Positions 60,144-64,000 of a stretch of 64,000 bases of DNA are shown one piece after another; within the stretch, counting starts at the first letter, position 1, and each line of letters opens with the position of its first letter. Origin of the DNA: Microplitis mediator (Eukaryota > Arthropoda > Insecta > Hymenoptera > Braconidae); NCBI RefSeq assembly GCF_029852145.1, contig NC_079977.1, positions 7,956,837 to 8,020,836 of the forward strand. Direction: 5' to 3'. The notes under the pieces are model-generated. The model saw only the letters and a program-made list of their open reading frames with translations, was not told where the DNA came from and made no database searches. A program made the position numbers and the translations under genes.

Positions 60144-61064
60144 TGAGTAAGGGTCAGGTCTCGACAAGCAATAATGAAGTCAATGTGACTATTGACCAGA
60201 CTGTCATAATTTCAGTTATGACAAACAACTCCGAAAAACAAAATTTAACTTTTAAAATTCAAAATTAAAAAAAAAAAATTTTTAATAAAAACAAATCTTT
60301 CTTTTAGTTACAATGCATTCAAACTCGAACAGTTAAATTTACATTTCCAAAAAATCTAAGTTTTTATAAAATTTGTCATTTACTGCAATAAAATTTATTA
60401 TTTTTATAATATAAAATAAATAATTACAATCAAACAAAAAATATTTCTTTTCTACTGATAAAATTTTCAACTATAAAATAACCAAAATTTTTATTTATAG
60501 TTGAAAATCAAGAAAATAATAAAAACAAAAAATTAAATAAGACAAAAGGCCTAGTTATTGATCCTGGTCCAGTTTCTGACCTTTTCAACTTTTTCTTACT
60601 TACTTAAAAAACTATAACTTTAAATAGAAAATCAATTTTTTTTTAACTTATTATAATTTATTCTGAGCTTCATTAATGGCAATTTAAAAAGCATAGAAAA
60701 TATTAACTGAATAAAAAAAAATATTTTAGCCATAAGCGGCTGAGCAAGCCATTTTTTAAGTAAAGTCTAAACAGTTTACGTTAGGAAGTACGACGATTGA
60801 ATCTGTGCACTAATTATCATGTAAGTAAAAACAATTAACTAAAAATAGATGGATAGATCAATGATTAATTGAAATTTATTTTCATACATTTATAAAACAT
60901 ATTAAAATAAGTTTTGTTGTTGAAATTCGAGGATCAATAACTAGGCTCAATTTTTAAGGTATGGTGGAGTTGTTGACTCTACAATTATAACTTACTGCGA
61001 GCGGGTTATCTGTTTCATTACATGTCTGTAAAATGTAAAAATAGCAATATTTATAATTTTCTTA

Positions 61065-61758
61065 TAGTATATTGCATAGTTAGGATACTAAGATAGTTTT
61101 TATGTGGCGAGTGCAATGTTTTTAGCACGAGTCGTAGGGTTACATACACGGGCCGAAGGCCCGTGTACGTGACCCGGAGACGTGTGCTGAAATCATTGCG
61201 CTTGTCGGATAGAGACTATCTGAGTATCCTACTATGCACTATATTTTATTCAACAATTGCCGGATTTACGTGATTAATGACAATATGCGAAGCGAAGTCT
61301 GTGGCTGTTTAGCGACACGGTGCACCACCAAAGTTACAACAAACCATCGGTTTTAAAATTCAGAATTCATATTTAATTGACTTTAAATTTACTCGGATGT
61401 TTTAATTATTAATTTTAATATTTATTAACAAATAAATACAACACAACCACGCAGTAACCTATTCCCCATATGATGAATTGAAGTAACCATATTTAGTGTA
61501 CTAGCCGTTCAACATGGATTTCGACAAAAAACTTAAAGTCGTTTAACGAGTTCTTACAATGTTTAATAGATGGAGCTCAGTTAAAAATCTTGAGACGCGT
61601 GGTGAAATGTCATTTCACCACTCACTTTTCACAACGCCGGTGAAAGCCGAGCACATCTATTTTGATTTTACTCAACTTCTTTGCACCGGTCGGTAAACAG
61701 CCGTTTAGGGTTCGCAACGCAGATGTCATAAAGCGCGCAAATCAGGCCTGCGTTGAAT
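61065..61758. mobile_element. Insertion of about 695 bp specific to duplication copy 2
   Basis: Absent from copy 1 (compare 36770). The left part (61066-61237) is one long imperfect hairpin of about 170 nt with apex ACGGGCCGAAGGCCCGT. The rest is bounded by complementary ATTTTATTCAAC and GTTGAATAAAAT. The family is unknown to me. Confidence 0.7.
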
Positions 61759-62227
61759 AAAATTATTTTCACTATTATTCATAATACAATGATAAATTAA
61801 CATTTAATATTCATTTCTTAAAATGAAAGATCGTAATTATATCTTGAAAGTATATATTTTTGGAGTGATAAAATTATTGAAAAAATAATGTCAATTTCGA
61901 TAGTATTTGAAATGTTATGACTCTTTTAGTTGAATAATATTTTTATTATGACAAAATTAGTTTTTTCATTGTTTTTTTATTCAAGAGTAAAAAAAAAAAG
62001 ATAACGAGCTATGATGAAAAATAATGAGAACAGGCGCTAGCTAAAGTGACTTTGATTATTTATATTTTAAATATAGAAAAATTATGTTTTTGCTATAATG
62101 AATATTTAATTTATTTATCTAAATAATAGTTTTAGTTTATTAAAACTTGGTAAGCACTTCAAAATCTAATCCTGGTTTGTGTAATTTGAAGCTCAGAAAC
62201 TAGGCCACTGAAAGTCAATTTTTAAAA

Positions 62228-62556
62228 CAATTCAAATTATTAATTCAATTCAAATAATTATTTTACGTGCATGACTTTATTGGACAAATCATAAACTAGT
62301 CTATAGAATTATTGTTTTTTTTTCATTAAACTAAATCTTACATTAATTATTGTTGTAAAACCCCTCCCTGATTAAACAAAATGATTAAAAAGTATTTAAA
62401 ATGATTTGTTTTTTAATCATTTTAAATACTTTTTAATCCTTCAAATCATTTCTAATCCTGTCTCTTATGGACATTTAACGTGTGAAATCATTTTTAATCA
62501 TTTTGTTTAATCAGGGCAACCGGTACTCTAAAAAGGTCAGAAACTGGCCCCCCTTA
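62228..62556. mobile_element. Insertion of about 330 bp with a MITE-like inverted repeat
   Basis: Absent from copy 1 (compare 37230). It contains CCCTGATTAAACAAAATG at 62368 and its complement ending 62516, with AAAATGATTTTTAATC-type words between. Confidence 0.7.
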
Positions 62557-62886
62557 CCTTAATTTTGTGCAATAGTTCTCTATACGAATTAATAATAAGT
62601 TGCAAATCCACAACATATATATGGGTTTAAAGTGACTTCATCAATTTATGAAGAAGAATTTAATAGATTCTTTAAGTTCACGTGAACTTATAAAATTAGT
62701 ATCTGAGTCTCCGGTAGGTGGCGAAAAATAATAAATTTCTCGAACGAAGTGCAAACCATAGAGTGCATATATTGAATTTTGAAGAACCCACAGCATGGAA
62801 CAAACAAACCGTCATATTGTTTCATATACCTTGCAATTAAATATTTTTTCTCCTTCGTAACTAACTCTGATAAAACTCTTGACAAA

Positions 62887-63021
62887 ATGCTGGGCTTTTG
62901 GGAGAGAATCATATTTCTAACGATAGTAAAAGCGTTACTTATATTCATATTCTGTTGTGATAAAATTCTGGATCGACGTGATGGTCAGCAGAAAGATGAC
63001 AAGAATAAAAAGCGTAAATAA
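62887..63021 (+). CDS. Tiny single-helix membrane peptide B2 (44 aa)
   Basis: Same encoded peptide as 40176-40310 in duplication copy 2. Confidence 0.4.
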   Translation: MLGFWERIIFLTIVKALLIFIFCCDKILDRRDGQQKDDKNKKRK

Positions 63022-63334
63022 TACAAGTGAATTTTGAAAATGAATTAATGAATTTAATAAAACTAATAATTACAATGATTTTAAAAATTTGAATACTTTG
63101 ATGATTTGAATTAATAACAGTAGTAAATGAAAAAAAAAAAAAATAATTTTAACAAAATTTATAATATAATAAAATATGTTTCAATAATAAGATTTTGGCA
63201 ATACTTCACTTCAATAAATAATTAAAATTTCGAGTCTATAATAAATTCAGTAAAATTAATAAGCAATAATGATATAATATTTTAGAATGATTTTCATTGC
63301 TTCTATAAATTGATAAAACTTTGTCTTTAATAAC

Positions 63335-63866
63335 TTAATTATCTGCACAGAAAATTTACACTTTTATATTACAACTTTGGGCTTCAAGTATCAATTTACA
63401 AAAACCAGGTATCGCGATTGTTCGAGAAAGAAACTAATAGTCTTATAACGAGGTCCTACTGTAATTATCGGTTAAATATTAAAATTTACTGTCTATCCAA
63501 TAAAAATTAGAATAATTATTTTGTTTTGACAAATATTTATTAGTTCTAAAGTTTTAGTTTATAAAGACAATAATTGAAACAAGAAAAACAAAGTTACTCT
63601 TCAATTCATTCAATGTGTAGAAAATTCTGTAATTAAACTGGCAATATCATTCATATAAACGACGAATATTAATAAATTTTGATAAATATAAAGGGCTTAC
63701 AGTTATTTGATCAATGTATGAAGTAGATTTTATTAGATTCTATAAGTTGGAGTAAACTTATAAAATTAGTACCCGAGTCTCCGCTAGGTGGCGAAAAAAT
63801 TATAAATTTCTCGAATGGAGTGCGAACCATAGAGTGCATATATTGAATTTTCGAATATCCACTAGT
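63335..63866. other. Spacer and upstream region of a third peptide unit
   Basis: 63690-63866 resembles the upstream regions of unit B (CCGAGTCTCCGCTAGGTGGCG and GAGTGCATATATTGAATTTT blocks). Nothing else is seen. Confidence 0.4.
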
Positions 63867-64000
63867 ATGAAACAATCAAACCAAAATATTGTTTCATATA
63901 TATCGCTAACAAGTATCTTTTCATATCTGGTATTATTTTGGTATAGTCTTATAAAGTATGAGGTATACGATATTGATGATCCTCCTTTTGTTGGTGGCGT
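63867..64000 (+). CDS. Possible third membrane peptide of the cluster, cut by the window end
   Basis: ATG at the same place relative to the shared upstream block as the short upstream ORF of unit B. Here the frame stays open through a hydrophobic helix (SIFSYLVLFWYSLIKYE) to the end of the window. The product is unknown. Confidence 0.35.
   Translation, partial: MKQSNQNIVSYISLTSIFSYLVLFWYSLIKYEVYDIDDPPFVGG

Larger units (their letters stand above)
56811..63334. repeat. Segmental duplication, copy 2
   Basis: Direct copy of 34295-40614, about 22.5 kb away. It has insertions at 57735-59506, about 61065-61758 and about 62228-62556, and lacks the 37295-39906 element. Confidence 0.9.

Overview
This is an AT-rich, repeat-dense arthropod nuclear window, most likely from a hymenopteran and possibly a parasitoid wasp. 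The evidence is spliced genes with GT/AG introns, an insect ionotropic receptor, an insect-type Ty3/Gypsy element, and many TA-target foldback elements and MITEs. No bacterial, organellar or CRISPR features were seen. The species assignment is an inference from style and content only.

Layout. 1-2.3 kb: foldback repeat and low-complexity repeat. 3.6-9.4 kb (minus): a Mutator-like (MULE) transposase gene fused to a YqaJ-type nuclease and an OTU-type protease, broken by a G-tract frameshift and a stop. 9.6-11.7 kb: foldback and dispersed repeats. 12.0-14.2 kb: a giant AAT microsatellite. 16.0-21.6 kb: a complete, apparently very young Ty3/Gypsy LTR retrotransposon (identical LTRs, 4-bp target duplication, gag and pol joined by a -1 shift site). 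22.6-23.5 kb: a 292-bp tandem array. 24.0-31.7 kb: a DNA transposon bounded by TIRs, with two divergent spliced genes (a C2H2 plus tnp2-like transposase on minus, a 543-codon six-exon partner on plus). 32.8-35.0 kb (minus): a spliced 160-residue four-helix membrane protein gene.

34.3-40.6 kb and 56.8-63.3 kb are two direct copies of one segment. Each holds tiny single-helix membrane peptides on plus and one end of the four-helix gene on minus. Because the copies carry different insertions, each gives an empty site for elements found in the other. 43.4-50.5 kb is nested mobile debris. 50.6-55.2 kb (minus) is a divergent ionotropic receptor gene in three recognisable exons whose introns are packed with mobile elements.

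The most unusual pattern is a set of elements built from degenerate repeats of one short self-complementary word per element (for example CCTGATCAGG, AGATCTGATCAGAT, TTCACTAATTAGTGAA). Three kinds, with different termini, enclose the same core containing a tRNA-Gln-like promoter region. This looks like one element architecture with interchangeable arms.

Exon joins were worked out by hand from splice signals and reading phase; none is supported by transcripts.
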